DNA of 52,636 bases from Alphaproteobacteria bacterium (GCA_018828145.1 JAHJWO010000014.1:1-52636), one strand, 5' to 3'. Shown: positions 36,795 through 46,878, numbered from the stretch's first letter. A program made the numbers and translations. Notes: generated by a model not told the origin, from the letters alone.

Positions 36795-36950
36795 CCTTCT
36801 CCCCTTGAGGGAGAAGGTGCCCGAAGGGCGGATGAGGGGTGCTGCGCCTTCCCCCGACATTGAAGCATGGGGTGGCGCAGCACCCCTCACCCTGTCATTT
36901 TCTGCTGAACGCAGAAAATGTCGTCCCTCTCCCTCAAGGGGAGAGGGTAG
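36795..36950. repeat. Nested palindromic repeat, family R2
   Basis: A 156-base nested structure. The outer arms are CCTTCTCCCCTTGAGGGAG and its near-complement CTCCCTCAAGGGGAGAGGG. A perfect 16-base inverted repeat lies inside (36833-36848 with 36874-36889). A perfect hairpin CATTTTCTGC-tgaac-GCAGAAAATG is at 36896-36920. The left block, with GGTGCCCGAAGGGCGGATGA, recurs at 46710-46756. It lies in the 337-base gap between the two exporter genes, upstream of the microprotein gene. Confidence 0.8.
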
Positions 36951-36957
36951 AAAGAGC

Positions 36958-38808
36958 TTACTGCGCCGCCTCTTCGGGCTGGTCGGCGTCGATGAAGCCG
37001 CCGGACTGGCGGTGCCAGAGCTGGCTGTAGATGCCGCCACTGTCGACGAGCTGGGCATGGGGGCCGGTTTCGACGACGCGGCCTTTGTCCAGCACCACCA
37101 GCCGGTCCATCATGGCGATGGTGGAGAGGCGGTGGGCGATGGCGATGACGGTCTTGCCCTTCATCAGCAGCTGCAGCTGGCCCTGGATGGCGGCCTCGAC
37201 CTCGGAATCGAGGGCCGACGTGGCTTCGTCCAGCACCAGGATGGGCGCGTTCTTGAGCAGGACGCGGGCAATGGCGATGCGCTGGCGCTGGCCGCCGGAC
37301 AGCTTGACGCCGCGTTCGCCGACATGGGCATCGAAGCCCTTGCGGCCCTTGGCGTCGCTCAGCCCGGCGATGAAGTCCGTTGCCTCCGCCAGATCGGCCG
37401 CCTCGCGCATCATCGCCTCGGTCGCGTCGGGGCGGCCATAGAGGATGTTGTCGCGCACCGAACGATGCAGCAGCGAAGTATCCTGCGTGACGACGCCGAT
37501 ATTGGCGCGCAGGCTATCCTGGGTGACCTGGGCGATGTCGTGCCCGTCGATCAGGATCTTGCCATCGGCACGGTCGTAGAAGCGCAGCAGCAGATTGACG
37601 ATGGTCGACTTGCCGGCGCCGGAGCGGCCGACGAGGCCGATCTTCTCGCCGGGACGGATATGCAGGTTGAGATTGTCGATCACCCCGGCAGTCTTGCCGT
37701 AGTGGAAGGAGACATTCTCGAACTTGATGTCGCCCTTGACCTCGGGCAGCGCCTTGGCCCCGGGCGCGTCGGAGACGACGCGGGAAACCGAGAGCGAGGA
37801 GATGCCGTCGCGCACGGTGCCGATATTCTCGAACAGCGAGGACATTTCCCACATGACCCACTGGCTCATGCCCTGGAAGCGCATGACGAGGCCGAGCGAG
37901 ACGGCCAGCGCGCCGGGCGTCATCAACTCATTGAGCCAGAGCCAGATGCCGGTGGCGGCCACGGCGAAGAGCAGCAGGGCATTGGACCACAGCACCGAGA
38001 CGTTCAGCACGCTGAACAGGCGCATCTGCCGGTAGGCGGTGTCGAGGAACTGGTCCATCGCCTCCTTGGCGTATTTCTCCTCGCGGTTGGAATGGGAGAA
38101 CAGCTTGACGGTGGCGATATTGGTGTAGCTGTCGACGATGCGGCCGGTCATCAGCGAGCGGGCATCGGCCTGCGCCTCGGAAATCTTGCCCAGGCGCGGG
38201 ATGAAATAGACCATCATCGACACATAGGCGACGAGCCAGACGAGGAACGGGATGGCCAGGCGCCAGTCGGCCGAGGCCGCAAGGATCACGGCGCCGGTGA
38301 AGTACACGACGACATAGACCAGCATGTCGAGCAGCTTCATGACCACTTCGCGCACGGCGAGCGAGGTCTGCATCAGCTTGGCGCCGATGCGGCCGGCGAA
38401 CTCATCCTGGAAATAGCTCATCGACTGACGGATGAGGTAGCGATGGCTCATCCAGCGGATGCGCTGGGGGAAGTTGCCCAGCAGCGTCTGGTGCATGGTG
38501 AGCGTGGAGAGCAGCGCAAAGGCGGGCACGACAAAGACCACCATGGCGCCCATGAGCGCCAGCTTCCAGCCATCAGTGGCAAGGAAGGTCTCGCGGTCGG
38601 CATCGGCCAGCCAGTTGACTACGTCGCCGATGAAACCGAAGACGACGATTTCGCCCACTGCCACGGCGGCCGCGGCAAAGGCCATCAGCGCCAGCCACTT
38701 CTTGGCACCCTGCGAATAGTGCAGGCAGAAGGCCAGCAGGCCCTTGGGGGGCTCTACCGGATCGCCAGCGGGATAGGGATCAAGACGTCGTTCGAACCAA
38801 CGCAGCAT
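36958..38808 (-). CDS. ABC exporter half-transporter, first of a pair
   Basis: This 616-residue protein has the same layout as its downstream partner. Six membrane helices span residues 40-340. The ATPase has [32 protein letters not shown] and IAHRLST. Both partners keep all catalytic motifs, so a heterodimer would have two competent ATP sites. An AGGTGA ribosome binding site precedes the ATG. A GTTCCA-N7-TGGAAC inverted repeat at 38859-38877, 50 bases upstream, may be regulatory. Confidence 0.9.
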   Translation of the reverse strand: MLRWFERRLDPYPAGDPVEPPKGLLAFCLHYSQGAKKWLALMAFAAAAVAVGEIVVFGFIGDVVNWLADADRETFLATDGWKLALMGAMVVFVVPAFALLSTLTMHQTLLGNFPQRIRWMSHRYLIRQSMSYFQDEFAGRIGAKLMQTSLAVREVVMKLLDMLVYVVVYFTGAVILAASADWRLAIPFLVWLVAYVSMMVYFIPRLGKISEAQADARSLMTGRIVDSYTNIATVKLFSHSNREEKYAKEAMDQFLDTAYRQMRLFSVLNVSVLWSNALLLFAVAATGIWLWLNELMTPGALAVSLGLVMRFQGMSQWVMWEMSSLFENIGTVRDGISSLSVSRVVSDAPGAKALPEVKGDIKFENVSFHYGKTAGVIDNLNLHIRPGEKIGLVGRSGAGKSTIVNLLLRFYDRADGKILIDGHDIAQVTQDSLRANIGVVTQDTSLLHRSVRDNILYGRPDATEAMMREAADLAEATDFIAGLSDAKGRKGFDAHVGERGVKLSGGQRQRIAIARVLLKNAPILVLDEATSALDSEVEAAIQGQLQLLMKGKTVIAIAHRLSTIAMMDRLVVLDKGRVVETGPHAQLVDSGGIYSQLWHRQSGGFIDADQPEEAAQ

Positions 38809-39123
38809 AGAAGGTCACCTAGATGTGCCTGGAGAGCATCGCGCAGACGGCGTCCCGCGTTCCAATTCCGATGGAACAAGGACGAACGGGTCGATGCGAT
38901 GCCGACCGGGAATATTGGATACCGCGCTCGATACGCCCTCAATTGACGCAGAGGAGCAGCGTGTGCAACCGAAGAAAGCCCCCTCCCCAATGCCGTCCCA
39001 ATTGGCGTAGAAGAGTGGACCGGAGCGGTCGCAGGCCGATCAGGATACACGAATGCGTCGCGTTTGCTGTTGCGGCGGCGCCACAGTCAATTTCAGACCG
39101 ACGATTATTTGACGGACAGGTTC
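38809..39123. other. Divergent spacer between exporter and pepN
   Basis: This 315-base region has no supportable gene. It contains the inverted repeat GTTCCA (38859-38864) and TGGAAC (38872-38877), closer to the exporter gene. Short open frames in it lack ribosome binding sites or recognisable sequence. Confidence 0.6.
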
Positions 39124-41763
39124 ATGCGCACCGAAACCGAGCATACCATCTACCTCAAGGACTATACGCCGAGCCCCTACCGGATCGTGTCGGTGGCGCT
39201 GGATTTCCGCATCCTGGCGGAGCAGACGCGGGTGCAGGCGCAGCTGACGGTGGAGCCGCGCGAGACGACCGCGCCGGGCACGCCGCTGGTGCTGGACGGG
39301 GATGAACTGAACCTCACCTCGATCGCCATTGACGGGCTGCCGCTGGTGCTGTCGGCCTATGCGGCCGATGCCAATGGGCTGACCATCATCGAGCCACCGC
39401 TGCGCCGCTTCGTGCTGGAAACCGAGGTCATGCTGCAGCCCGAGGGCAATACCAAGCTGATGGGGCTCTACCGTTCGAGCGGCACCTGGTGCACGCAATG
39501 CGAGCCCGAAGGCTTCCGGCGCATCACCTATTATCTCGACCGGCCGGACAACCTGGCCGTCTTCAAGGTGCGCATGACTGCACCATTGGACCTGGCCCCG
39601 GTGCTGCTGGCAAATGGCAATCTGGTCGACAAGGGCGATGCCGGCGACGGCATGCACTACGCCGTGTGGGAAGACCCCTTCCCCAAGCCGGCCTATCTCT
39701 TCGCGCTGGTGGCCGGCGACCTCGGCTCGATCTCCGACAGTTTCACAACCGCCTCGGGCCGCAAGGTGGAGCTGGGCATCTATTGCACCCATGGCAAGGA
39801 AGAGCAGTGCCTGTGGGCCATGGACAGCCTCAAGCGCTCCATGGCCTGGGACGAGCGCCGCTTCGGCCGCGAATATGACCTCGACATCTTCAACATCGTC
39901 GCCGTCTCCGATTTCAACTTCGGCGCGATGGAGAACAAGGGCCTCAACATCTTCAACGACAAGCTGGTCTTCGCCAAGCCGGACACGGCCACCGATGGCG
40001 ACTATGACGGCATAGAGCGCGTCATCGCGCATGAATATTTCCACAATTGGACTGGCAACAGAATCACTTGCCGGGACTGGTTCCAGCTCTGTCTCAAGGA
40101 AGGCCTGACGGTCTATCGCGACCAGGAGTTCACCTCGGACGAGCGCTCGAGAGCGGTCAAGCGCATCTCCGACGTGGCCATGCTGCGCCGCGCGCAGTTT
40201 CCCGAGGATGGCGGCCCGCTGGCGCATCCGCCGCGGCCGGACCAGTATCGCGAGATCAACAACTTCTACACGACCACGGTCTACGAGAAGGGCGCCGAGA
40301 TCGTGCGCATGCTGGCAACGCTGCTGGGCGAGGCCGGCTTCCGCAAGGGCATGGATCTCTATTTCGAGCGCCATGACGGCGAGGCCACGACGATCGAGGC
40401 GTTCCTTGCCGCCTTCGCGGATGCCAATGGCGTCAATCTCGACCAGTTCAAGACCTGGTACCTGCAGGCCGGCACGCCGCGGCTGAGCGTCGATGAAAGC
40501 TACGACGCAGCGGCGCAGACCTATACGCTCAAACTGAAGCAGGAGACGCCGCCGACGCCGGGCCAGCCGAGCAAGGAGGCGCTGGTGGTGCCGATCAAGT
40601 TCGGCCTGCTCGGCCCCAATGGCAGCCCGATGGGCTGGAGCGGGGTCAGCGGCGCCGAAGTGCGGGACGACATGATCGTGCTCGACGGCCCGAGTGCCGA
40701 AGTCACCTTCACCGGCATTGCCAACCGGCCGGTGCCATCGCTGCTGCGCGGCTTTTCCGCGCCGGTAATCCTCGAGAGCAGGGCGAGCCAGGCCGACCAG
40801 CTGTTCCTGGCGCGGCATGACAGCGACCCGTTCAACCGCTGGCAGGCGCTGCAGGATGTCGGCATGGACCTGGCGGTGGCCGCGGTCGGTGGCACGGCCT
40901 GGAGCCAGGAGTCGATCACGGCATTGAGCCAGGCCATGGCCGATACGCTGGCCAGTACGGAGCTGGACGATGCCTTCAAGGCATTGGCGCTGGCCCTGCC
41001 TGACGAGTCGCTGATCGGCCGGACCATTGGCAAGGATATCGATCCATCGGCCATTCACGCGGTGCGGGACCAGCTGCTCAAGGCGGTGTTCGAGCCGCTG
41101 GCCATGGAATTGCTGGCGGCCTATCGCGCCCTGACCAGCGCCGCGCCCTATGCGCCCGACCCCGCCAGCACCGGACGGCGGGCATTGCGCAACCGGCTGC
41201 TGAGCCTGCTGGTCGCGAGCGAAGCGGCGGGGTCTTCCGGGCTGGCGGCGCAGCAATATGCGCAGGCGAGCAACATGACCGACCGGCTGGCCGCGCTGGC
41301 GGCATCGGCATCGGCGGGCACGGCGGAGGCCCCGGCCATGCTGGCGGATTTCCGCACCCGGTTCGGCGCCGATCCGCTGGTGCTGGACAAGTGGCTGACC
41401 GTGACCGCCGCGGCGCCGCGGGATGGGGTTATCGAGGATATGAAGGGCATCCTGGACGATCCCGGCTTCCCCAAGACCAATCCCAACCGGCTGCGCGCGC
41501 TGGTGGGCACATTTGCCATGAGCAACCCGACGCAGTTTGCGCGGGCCGATGGCGCCGGCTTCCGCTTCGTCGCCGATTTCGTCGCCGAGGTGGACAAGAT
41601 CAACCCCCAGGTGGCTGCCCGCGTGCTGACCGGTTTCCGCATCTGGCCCATGCTGGAAAGCGGCCGCCGCGATGCCGCCAAGGCGGCGCTGACGGGGTTG
41701 CAGAACAGCGGCACGCTGAGCCGGAATACGGGCGATATCCTGTCGCGCATGCTGGCGGGGTAG
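39124..41763 (+). CDS. pepN: Aminopeptidase N (M1 metallopeptidase)
   Basis: This 879-residue cytoplasmic zinc aminopeptidase trims N-terminal residues from peptides. The exopeptidase motif GAMEN lies at residues 267-271. The zinc site is HEYFH (H303, H307) and E326, matching HExxH-x18-E. The DUF3458 and C-terminal helical domains follow, and the length fits the E. coli PepN subfamily. The ATG at 39124 begins the conserved MRTETEHTIYLKDYTPSPY; the frame is open 20 codons upstream without conservation. Confidence 0.95.
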   Translation: MRTETEHTIYLKDYTPSPYRIVSVALDFRILAEQTRVQAQLTVEPRETTAPGTPLVLDGDELNLTSIAIDGLPLVLSAYAADANGLTIIEPPLRRFVLETEVMLQPEGNTKLMGLYRSSGTWCTQCEPEGFRRITYYLDRPDNLAVFKVRMTAPLDLAPVLLANGNLVDKGDAGDGMHYAVWEDPFPKPAYLFALVAGDLGSISDSFTTASGRKVELGIYCTHGKEEQCLWAMDSLKRSMAWDERRFGREYDLDIFNIVAVSDFNFGAMENKGLNIFNDKLVFAKPDTATDGDYDGIERVIAHEYFHNWTGNRITCRDWFQLCLKEGLTVYRDQEFTSDERSRAVKRISDVAMLRRAQFPEDGGPLAHPPRPDQYREINNFYTTTVYEKGAEIVRMLATLLGEAGFRKGMDLYFERHDGEATTIEAFLAAFADANGVNLDQFKTWYLQAGTPRLSVDESYDAAAQTYTLKLKQETPPTPGQPSKEALVVPIKFGLLGPNGSPMGWSGVSGAEVRDDMIVLDGPSAEVTFTGIANRPVPSLLRGFSAPVILESRASQADQLFLARHDSDPFNRWQALQDVGMDLAVAAVGGTAWSQESITALSQAMADTLASTELDDAFKALALALPDESLIGRTIGKDIDPSAIHAVRDQLLKAVFEPLAMELLAAYRALTSAAPYAPDPASTGRRALRNRLLSLLVASEAAGSSGLAAQQYAQASNMTDRLAALAASASAGTAEAPAMLADFRTRFGADPLVLDKWLTVTAAAPRDGVIEDMKGILDDPGFPKTNPNRLRALVGTFAMSNPTQFARADGAGFRFVADFVAEVDKINPQVAARVLTGFRIWPMLESGRRDAAKAALTGLQNSGTLSRNTGDILSRMLAG

Positions 41764-41796
41764 CGTCGGCTGCACCTGAGCAAACCGGCAGAGTCT

Positions 41797-41906
41797 CAGT
41801 CGACACCCTCCCCCTTGTGGGGAGGGACCAGGGTTTGGCCCCGATATCCGGGCTCTCGCACCCGCTCCCAACCTCCACCATCAAGGGGGAGGTGCCGTTC
41901 GGTCGG
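41797..41906. repeat. Long palindromic repeat family R1, copy 2
   Basis: Matches the copy at 48998-49113 over nearly its full length: CAGTCGACACCCTCCCCC, TTGTGGGGAGGGA, then GGCTCTCGCACCC and CATCAAGGGGGAGGTG, CGTTCGG. It follows pepN. The rest of the 351-base gap to the kinase gene is not coding. It includes a GGGGCTCGCGCCCGC stretch near 42010. Confidence 0.82.
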
Positions 41907-42114
41907 TGTGACTGCGTCCTGCCCCTCTCGGCCAAACGCCCGCCACCGTTGGAAGAATTTTTCTTCACCCGCTAAGTGATTCTGCCGACTCGTGATTTTG
42001 TCGGAACGGGGCTCGCGCCCGCATGGGCGGGGCTGGACACCGGAGTCCGGCTGATTCATTGTTCGTTAAGGGCAAATCGGGCGGGTCCAAAACCCACAAA
42101 ATCGGGAGAATACC

Positions 42115-43767
42115 ATGCGGTCGGCGGAGGCATCCGGCGCCAGCGTTACCGGATTCGGCGCGGGCAAAGGCAAGGCAGATACGCACCGTCGGGATGACAG
42201 TGGCCTGGCACAGGTCGCCCATCCGTGTCGCCCCGGCGTGTCGCCCATTACCATTGCCGTAGCCCTGACCGCGCTGCTCTGCGCCACGCTGTTCGTGATC
42301 TATGACACGGCCCGCACCTTTGACGATGCCCGGCGCGAACTTGCCGTCATCGGCACGGCGCTGGCATCGGAAATTGCCGAACTCTCGCCCGTTGAGGCTG
42401 GCGCCGTGCTCGCCGCATCGCGCCGCCGCTTCGGGACCGTCACGCGTGCCAGCCTGCTGGGCCCTGACGCCGCCGCGCCGGCACCGCTGATGGCAAGCCT
42501 GATCGTTCCGGCCGAGCCGCATGGCGTGCTGGCCCTCGAAACCGAGCAGAGCCAGGCCTGGACGGGCGTAATGCAGCGCGGCGGCGCGGTCTTTGCGCTG
42601 GCGGGGCTGATGACGCTGCTGGCGTCGCGCCGGCGCCGCGACATGCCCGACCTGATGCAGCGGCACAATTTCAGCACGCTGGCCTCGGCCATTCCGCTGG
42701 GTGTCGCCTGCTGGACCAAGGCGGGCAAGCTGATCGTCTGCAACGAACAATATCGCAACCGGCTGCAGCTGGGCCAGGGCAGCATGACCTACCAGGACGC
42801 GGTGAAACGGCTCAGCATGGGCGGCTATATCAAGCTGATCAACGACGATGACGGCAGCCGGGTGCTGGAGCTGCATCGCGAGGACGGCTCGTGCCTGCTG
42901 ATCGACGAGCGACCGCTGGGCCATGGCGCCTTCATGACGCTGGTCAGCGACGTCACAGAGGCACGCCGCGCCGATACGATGCTGCATGCCATCCGCCAGG
43001 AACAGCACCTGCTGGCCCGGCGCTATCACGAGGAAAAGCTCAAGGCGGAGGCCGCGAGCCGGTCCAAGACCAATTTCCTGGCCCATCTCAGCCACGACAT
43101 CCGCACCCCGCTCAACCACATTATCGGCTTTGCCGAACTGATGCGGCACCAGACCTATGGGCCGCTGGGCGATGCGCGCTATGCCGACTACGTGCAGTCG
43201 ATCAAGACTTCGGGCGAGCATCTGCTGGCATCCTTCGCGACCATCCTCGACCTGGCGGAGCTGGAAAGCGGGCAGAAGTCGCTGCGCAGCGAGCCGGTGG
43301 CGGTGGACGAAGTGCTCGACAGCGTGCTGGAGCGCTTCCGGGCGCAGGCGACCCGGGCGGGGCTGACATTCGTGCTGGACGCACCCTGCGGCGCCGTGGT
43401 GCTGGGCGACAGGCTGGGTCTGGTGCGCATGGTGGGCAATATCGTGGAGAATGCGCTGCGCTTCACCCCCGGCGGCGGGCGCATCACGCTGGCGGCCTTT
43501 GCGGCGCGCGATGGCGTGGTGATCGAAGTCACCGATACGGGCATCGGCATGGACGAGGAACGCCTCGCCAGCCTGTCGCAACCCTTCGCGCTGGGCGACG
43601 CGACCTTTACCCGCGAGGGCGTCGGGCCGGGGCTGGGCATTTCCATCTCCCGCGCCATTGCCGAACTCAGCGGCGGACATCTGGCCATCGATTCCAGCCC
43701 GACGCTGGGAACCACCGTGGCCATATCCCTGCCGCTGGGCGCGGAAAGCGTACGGGTCGCGGCTTAG
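42115..43767 (+). CDS. PAS-domain sensor histidine kinase
   Basis: The 550-residue kinase has two membrane helices (about residues 45-65 and 155-172) that flank a small periplasmic region. A PAS-like domain follows (about 185-290), with the pattern IPLGVACWTKAGKLIVCNEQY. The HisKA domain has H327 in LSHDIRTPLN and the ATPase has NIVENALRF, DTGIGMD and GPGLGISI. The HisKA region again resembles alphaproteobacterial PleC-type kinases. No response regulator lies beside it. A GGGAGAATACC ribosome binding site precedes the ATG. Its end converges with glnE after 16 bases. Confidence 0.9.
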   Translation: MRSAEASGASVTGFGAGKGKADTHRRDDSGLAQVAHPCRPGVSPITIAVALTALLCATLFVIYDTARTFDDARRELAVIGTALASEIAELSPVEAGAVLAASRRRFGTVTRASLLGPDAAAPAPLMASLIVPAEPHGVLALETEQSQAWTGVMQRGGAVFALAGLMTLLASRRRRDMPDLMQRHNFSTLASAIPLGVACWTKAGKLIVCNEQYRNRLQLGQGSMTYQDAVKRLSMGGYIKLINDDDGSRVLELHREDGSCLLIDERPLGHGAFMTLVSDVTEARRADTMLHAIRQEQHLLARRYHEEKLKAEAASRSKTNFLAHLSHDIRTPLNHIIGFAELMRHQTYGPLGDARYADYVQSIKTSGEHLLASFATILDLAELESGQKSLRSEPVAVDEVLDSVLERFRAQATRAGLTFVLDAPCGAVVLGDRLGLVRMVGNIVENALRFTPGGGRITLAAFAARDGVVIEVTDTGIGMDEERLASLSQPFALGDATFTREGVGPGLGISISRAIAELSGGHLAIDSSPTLGTTVAISLPLGAESVRVAA

Positions 43768-43783
43768 CCCTTCACCTAGGGAG

Positions 43784-46666
43784 CTAGAGCCCCCTCGCCT
43801 TCTCGTACCATTTCGCCGCGGCGGAGCTGACTTCGCTGCGCATCTGGACCAGGTCCAGTTCGAGCCGGGTGAAATCGGGATAGTGCGTCAGGCCGGCGAG
43901 CAATTCCTTGAAGGCGGAGGTCCAGGCCTCGTCCTTGAAGGGGCTGATCAGCGCCGAGCTCATCACCTGCAGCACGGTGGAATAGGTTTCGTGGATTTCG
44001 GCCAACCTTGCGCCCTCGGGCACGAGGCCGGTCTCGCCCAGCCGGGCGAGGACGCGGGTGGTCAAAGCCTGCGGCAGGCCGATGGTGGCGCCGGCGACCA
44101 GCTGGGCCGACTGGGCCATGAATTCGAGATCGACCAGACCGCCCTCGGCGAGCTTGAGATCGAAGGGGTGGCGCGCCGGGCGCTCCTTGGCCATCAGGGC
44201 GCGCATGGAGACGACGTCGTCGATGGTCTTGGCGACATCGCGCGTGCGCGACATGACTTCGGCAATGGCCGCATCGACCTCGTAGCCAAAGCCGGCATCG
44301 GCGGCGATTACGCGGGCCCGGCTCAGCGCCAGATGTTCCCAGGTCCAGGCATTGTCGCGGTGATAGGCGCGGAAGCCCGTCAGGCTGGTCGCCAGCGGGC
44401 CGGCATTGCCCGAGGGGCGCAGCCGCATGTCGGCCTCGTAAAGCACGCCCTCGGCAGTCGGTGAGGTGACGGCTGCCACCAGGCGCTGGGTGAGGCGGGT
44501 GTAGTAGTGATTGGTGCTCAACGGCTTGTCGCCATCGGACTCAGTGTCGGGGGCGTCGTAGAGCAGGATGAAATCGAGGTCCGACGTCGCCGTCATTTCG
44601 CGGCTGGCCATCTTGCCGAAGGCCAGCAGGGCAACGCGCCCGCCGGCCAATTTGCCATGGCGGCGCTCGAATTCAGCGCTCACGCTGTCGAGCAGGCGAT
44701 GCACCAGGGTTTCGGCGAGGGCTGTGAACTGCTCCCCTGCCCCGGTGGCGCTGACCGTGCCGGAGAGCAGGCCGGCGGCGACGAGGAATTTCTGCTCCTG
44801 CCCGATGATGCGGGCGCGGTCGATGATTTCCTCGTAGGAGCGGGAATCGGCGAGGAAGGCGTCCACCTTGGCGATGAGCACGTCGCGGTGGGTCACCTCA
44901 TTGGCGAAGGCCGGATCGATCAGGCCATCCATGACATGGGCGCGGTGGATGACCGCTTCGGACATGCGCGGCGCCGAGGCCATGAGCTGGACCAGCAGCG
45001 TGCGCAGGCTGGCATGGCTGCGCAGCAGCGCAAAGAGCTGTACGCCGGTGGGCAGGCGCGACAGGAAATTGTCGAACTTGGCCATGGCCTCGTCGGCATT
45101 GCCGGCGGCGCCCAGAGTGGTCAGCAAGGCGGGCAGCAGCTCGGTGAGATGGGCGCGGGCGGCCGCGGCGCGGGTGGCGGGATAGCTGCCATAGTGCCAC
45201 TTGCGCACCGTGGCGATGGCCTTGGAAGGGTCGGCGAAACCCATGGCGCTCAGAGTCTCCACCGTCCCGGGATCGTCGTCGCTGCCGGTAAAGACGAGAT
45301 TGCCCTCGCCGCTGCCCAGCGTTTCGCCTTCGGTGAAGAGCTCGGAATAGTAACCGACCACCCGCTCGAGCGCGGCGCGATAGTCCGATTCAAATCGGCG
45401 CAGGTTGGGTTCACCCATCAGCCGGCCGATGACGGCGACATCCTCGGGCGCGGCGGGCATGACATGGGTCTGCTCGTCGCGCAGCATCTGCAGCCGGTTC
45501 TCGACGGCCCGCAGATACCAGTAGGTCTGGGTCAGCTCGGTTGCCGCCTTGGGAGTGATCCAGTTGGCATCGGCCAGAGCCGCCAGGGCGTGGGCGGTGG
45601 GCTTGACGCGCAGCGACTTGTCGCGGCCGCCGGCGATGAGCTGCTGGGTCTGGGTGAAGAACTCGATCTCGCGGATGCCGCCGCGGCCGAGCTTGACGTT
45701 GTGGCCCTCGACCCGGATATCGCCGACATTCTTGGAAATATTGATCTGCCGCTTCATGGCCTGGATATCGGCGATGGTGGCGAAGTCGAGATGCTTGCGC
45801 CAGACATAGGGCGCCAGTTCGCGCAGGAAGGCCTCGCCCACCCGCAGGTCGCCGGCGCAGGCGCGGGCCTTGATCCAGGCGGCGCGTTCCCAGTTCTGCC
45901 CGCGCACTTCATAATAGGCGAGCGCTGCCTCGAAGGAGAGCGCGACCGGGGTCGAGCCGGGGTCGGGACGCAGGCGCAGGTCGGTGCGGAAGACATAGCC
46001 ATGGGCCTGGCGGTCTTCCATCAGGCCGACCAGCTTCTGCACCATGCGGGAATAGAATTTCGTCGCCTCGCCGGGGTCGGCAAGCACGCCCTTTTCGAGA
46101 TCGTAGAAGGCGACGATATCGATGTCGGACGAGTAGTTGAGCTCCTGCCCGCCATGCTTGCCCAGCGCGAAGATGGCCAGGCCCGAACGGGCGGCCGTCG
46201 CCTCGCTGGCGGGAATGGCAAGCTGGCCGCGCTCGGCGGCCTGGCGCATCAGCAGGTTGAGCGCGGCGTCGAGCGCGGCGTCGGCCAGGTCGGACAGGGC
46301 TGCGGTGGCCTGTGCCGTCGTCCAGGCGCCGCCGGCTTCAGCCAGGGCCGCCAGCAGCGCAGTCCGGCCCTTGGCGATGCGCAGCACCGGCGCCAATGCG
46401 TCTTCGCTGGTCGCGGTGCGGCCGAGCGTTTCGACAATGTCGATTATGTCGGTGAAAGCGCCGTCGGCGCTGTCGGAAAGCGTGGCGGCCAGCCAATCGG
46501 GATTGGCCTGGGCCAGGGCAAGCAGATAGGGCGCCGCTTCCAGCAGTGGGCCGAGCGTGGGTGATGCTGCAGCCAGAATCCTCTGTTGCTCAGCGGGAAG
46601 TTCGTCCAGCCAGGCACTGAAGCGCGGCGTCTCGATGGGCGGCAGTGCGTGGAGCTTGATGACCAT
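43784..46666 (-). CDS. glnE: Bifunctional glutamine synthetase adenylyltransferase/deadenylyltransferase
   Basis: This enzyme adds AMP to, or removes it from, glutamine synthetase under control of PII, so it sets nitrogen assimilation. The 960-residue protein has two nucleotidyltransferase domains: the N-terminal deadenylylase with GKHGGQELNYSSDIDIVAFYD and the C-terminal adenylylase with MASREMTATSDLDFILLYD. Central and C-terminal helical domains complete it. The catalytic SDxD pairs are intact in both halves. It is the last gene of the degP-regulator-kinase-glnE order. The only start seen is ATG 46666, without a clear ribosome binding site. Confidence 0.95.
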   Translation of the reverse strand: MVIKLHALPPIETPRFSAWLDELPAEQQRILAAASPTLGPLLEAAPYLLALAQANPDWLAATLSDSADGAFTDIIDIVETLGRTATSEDALAPVLRIAKGRTALLAALAEAGGAWTTAQATAALSDLADAALDAALNLLMRQAAERGQLAIPASEATAARSGLAIFALGKHGGQELNYSSDIDIVAFYDLEKGVLADPGEATKFYSRMVQKLVGLMEDRQAHGYVFRTDLRLRPDPGSTPVALSFEAALAYYEVRGQNWERAAWIKARACAGDLRVGEAFLRELAPYVWRKHLDFATIADIQAMKRQINISKNVGDIRVEGHNVKLGRGGIREIEFFTQTQQLIAGGRDKSLRVKPTAHALAALADANWITPKAATELTQTYWYLRAVENRLQMLRDEQTHVMPAAPEDVAVIGRLMGEPNLRRFESDYRAALERVVGYYSELFTEGETLGSGEGNLVFTGSDDDPGTVETLSAMGFADPSKAIATVRKWHYGSYPATRAAAARAHLTELLPALLTTLGAAGNADEAMAKFDNFLSRLPTGVQLFALLRSHASLRTLLVQLMASAPRMSEAVIHRAHVMDGLIDPAFANEVTHRDVLIAKVDAFLADSRSYEEIIDRARIIGQEQKFLVAAGLLSGTVSATGAGEQFTALAETLVHRLLDSVSAEFERRHGKLAGGRVALLAFGKMASREMTATSDLDFILLYDAPDTESDGDKPLSTNHYYTRLTQRLVAAVTSPTAEGVLYEADMRLRPSGNAGPLATSLTGFRAYHRDNAWTWEHLALSRARVIAADAGFGYEVDAAIAEVMSRTRDVAKTIDDVVSMRALMAKERPARHPFDLKLAEGGLVDLEFMAQSAQLVAGATIGLPQALTTRVLARLGETGLVPEGARLAEIHETYSTVLQVMSSALISPFKDEAWTSAFKELLAGLTHYPDFTRLELDLVQMRSEVSSAAAKWYEKARGL

Positions 46667-46709
46667 GAGCGAGGATTAGCGTGGCCGTGGGATGGGAGCA
46701 AGGTGGCCT

Positions 46710-46859
46710 TCCCTTCTCCCCTTGAGGAGAAGGTGCCCGAAGGGCGGATGATGGGGGCGCCCCCATCTAACCTCCCCCTGGTAGAGGGAGGAAACCCTCC
46801 GGCGTTTATCGCAGACAGTGCCACAAGCCGGATCCGCCCCTCCCCCTACCAGGGGGAGG
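46710..46859. repeat. Palindromic repeats R2 and R3 between kinase and glnE
   Basis: The R2 block CCCTTCTCCCCTTGAGGAGA and GGTGCCCGAAGGGCGGATGA covers 46710-46756. R3 palindromes follow at 46771-46791 and, inverted, at 46839-46859 (CCTCCCCCTACCAGGGGG). Together they can form a large stem that separates the kinase and glnE genes. No gene fits in this 212-base gap. Confidence 0.78.
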
Positions 46860-46878
46860 CTGGGTGGGGGTCTTCCTG

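Noticed and set aside
39040..41871. 943-codon minus-strand frame antisense to pepN
   Set aside because: pepN on the plus strand has all its zinc-site motifs; the antisense frame is rich in Arg/His/Gln/Ala with no domain.
44507..46564. 685-codon plus-strand frame antisense to glnE
   Set aside because: Shadow of glnE, low complexity, no domain.
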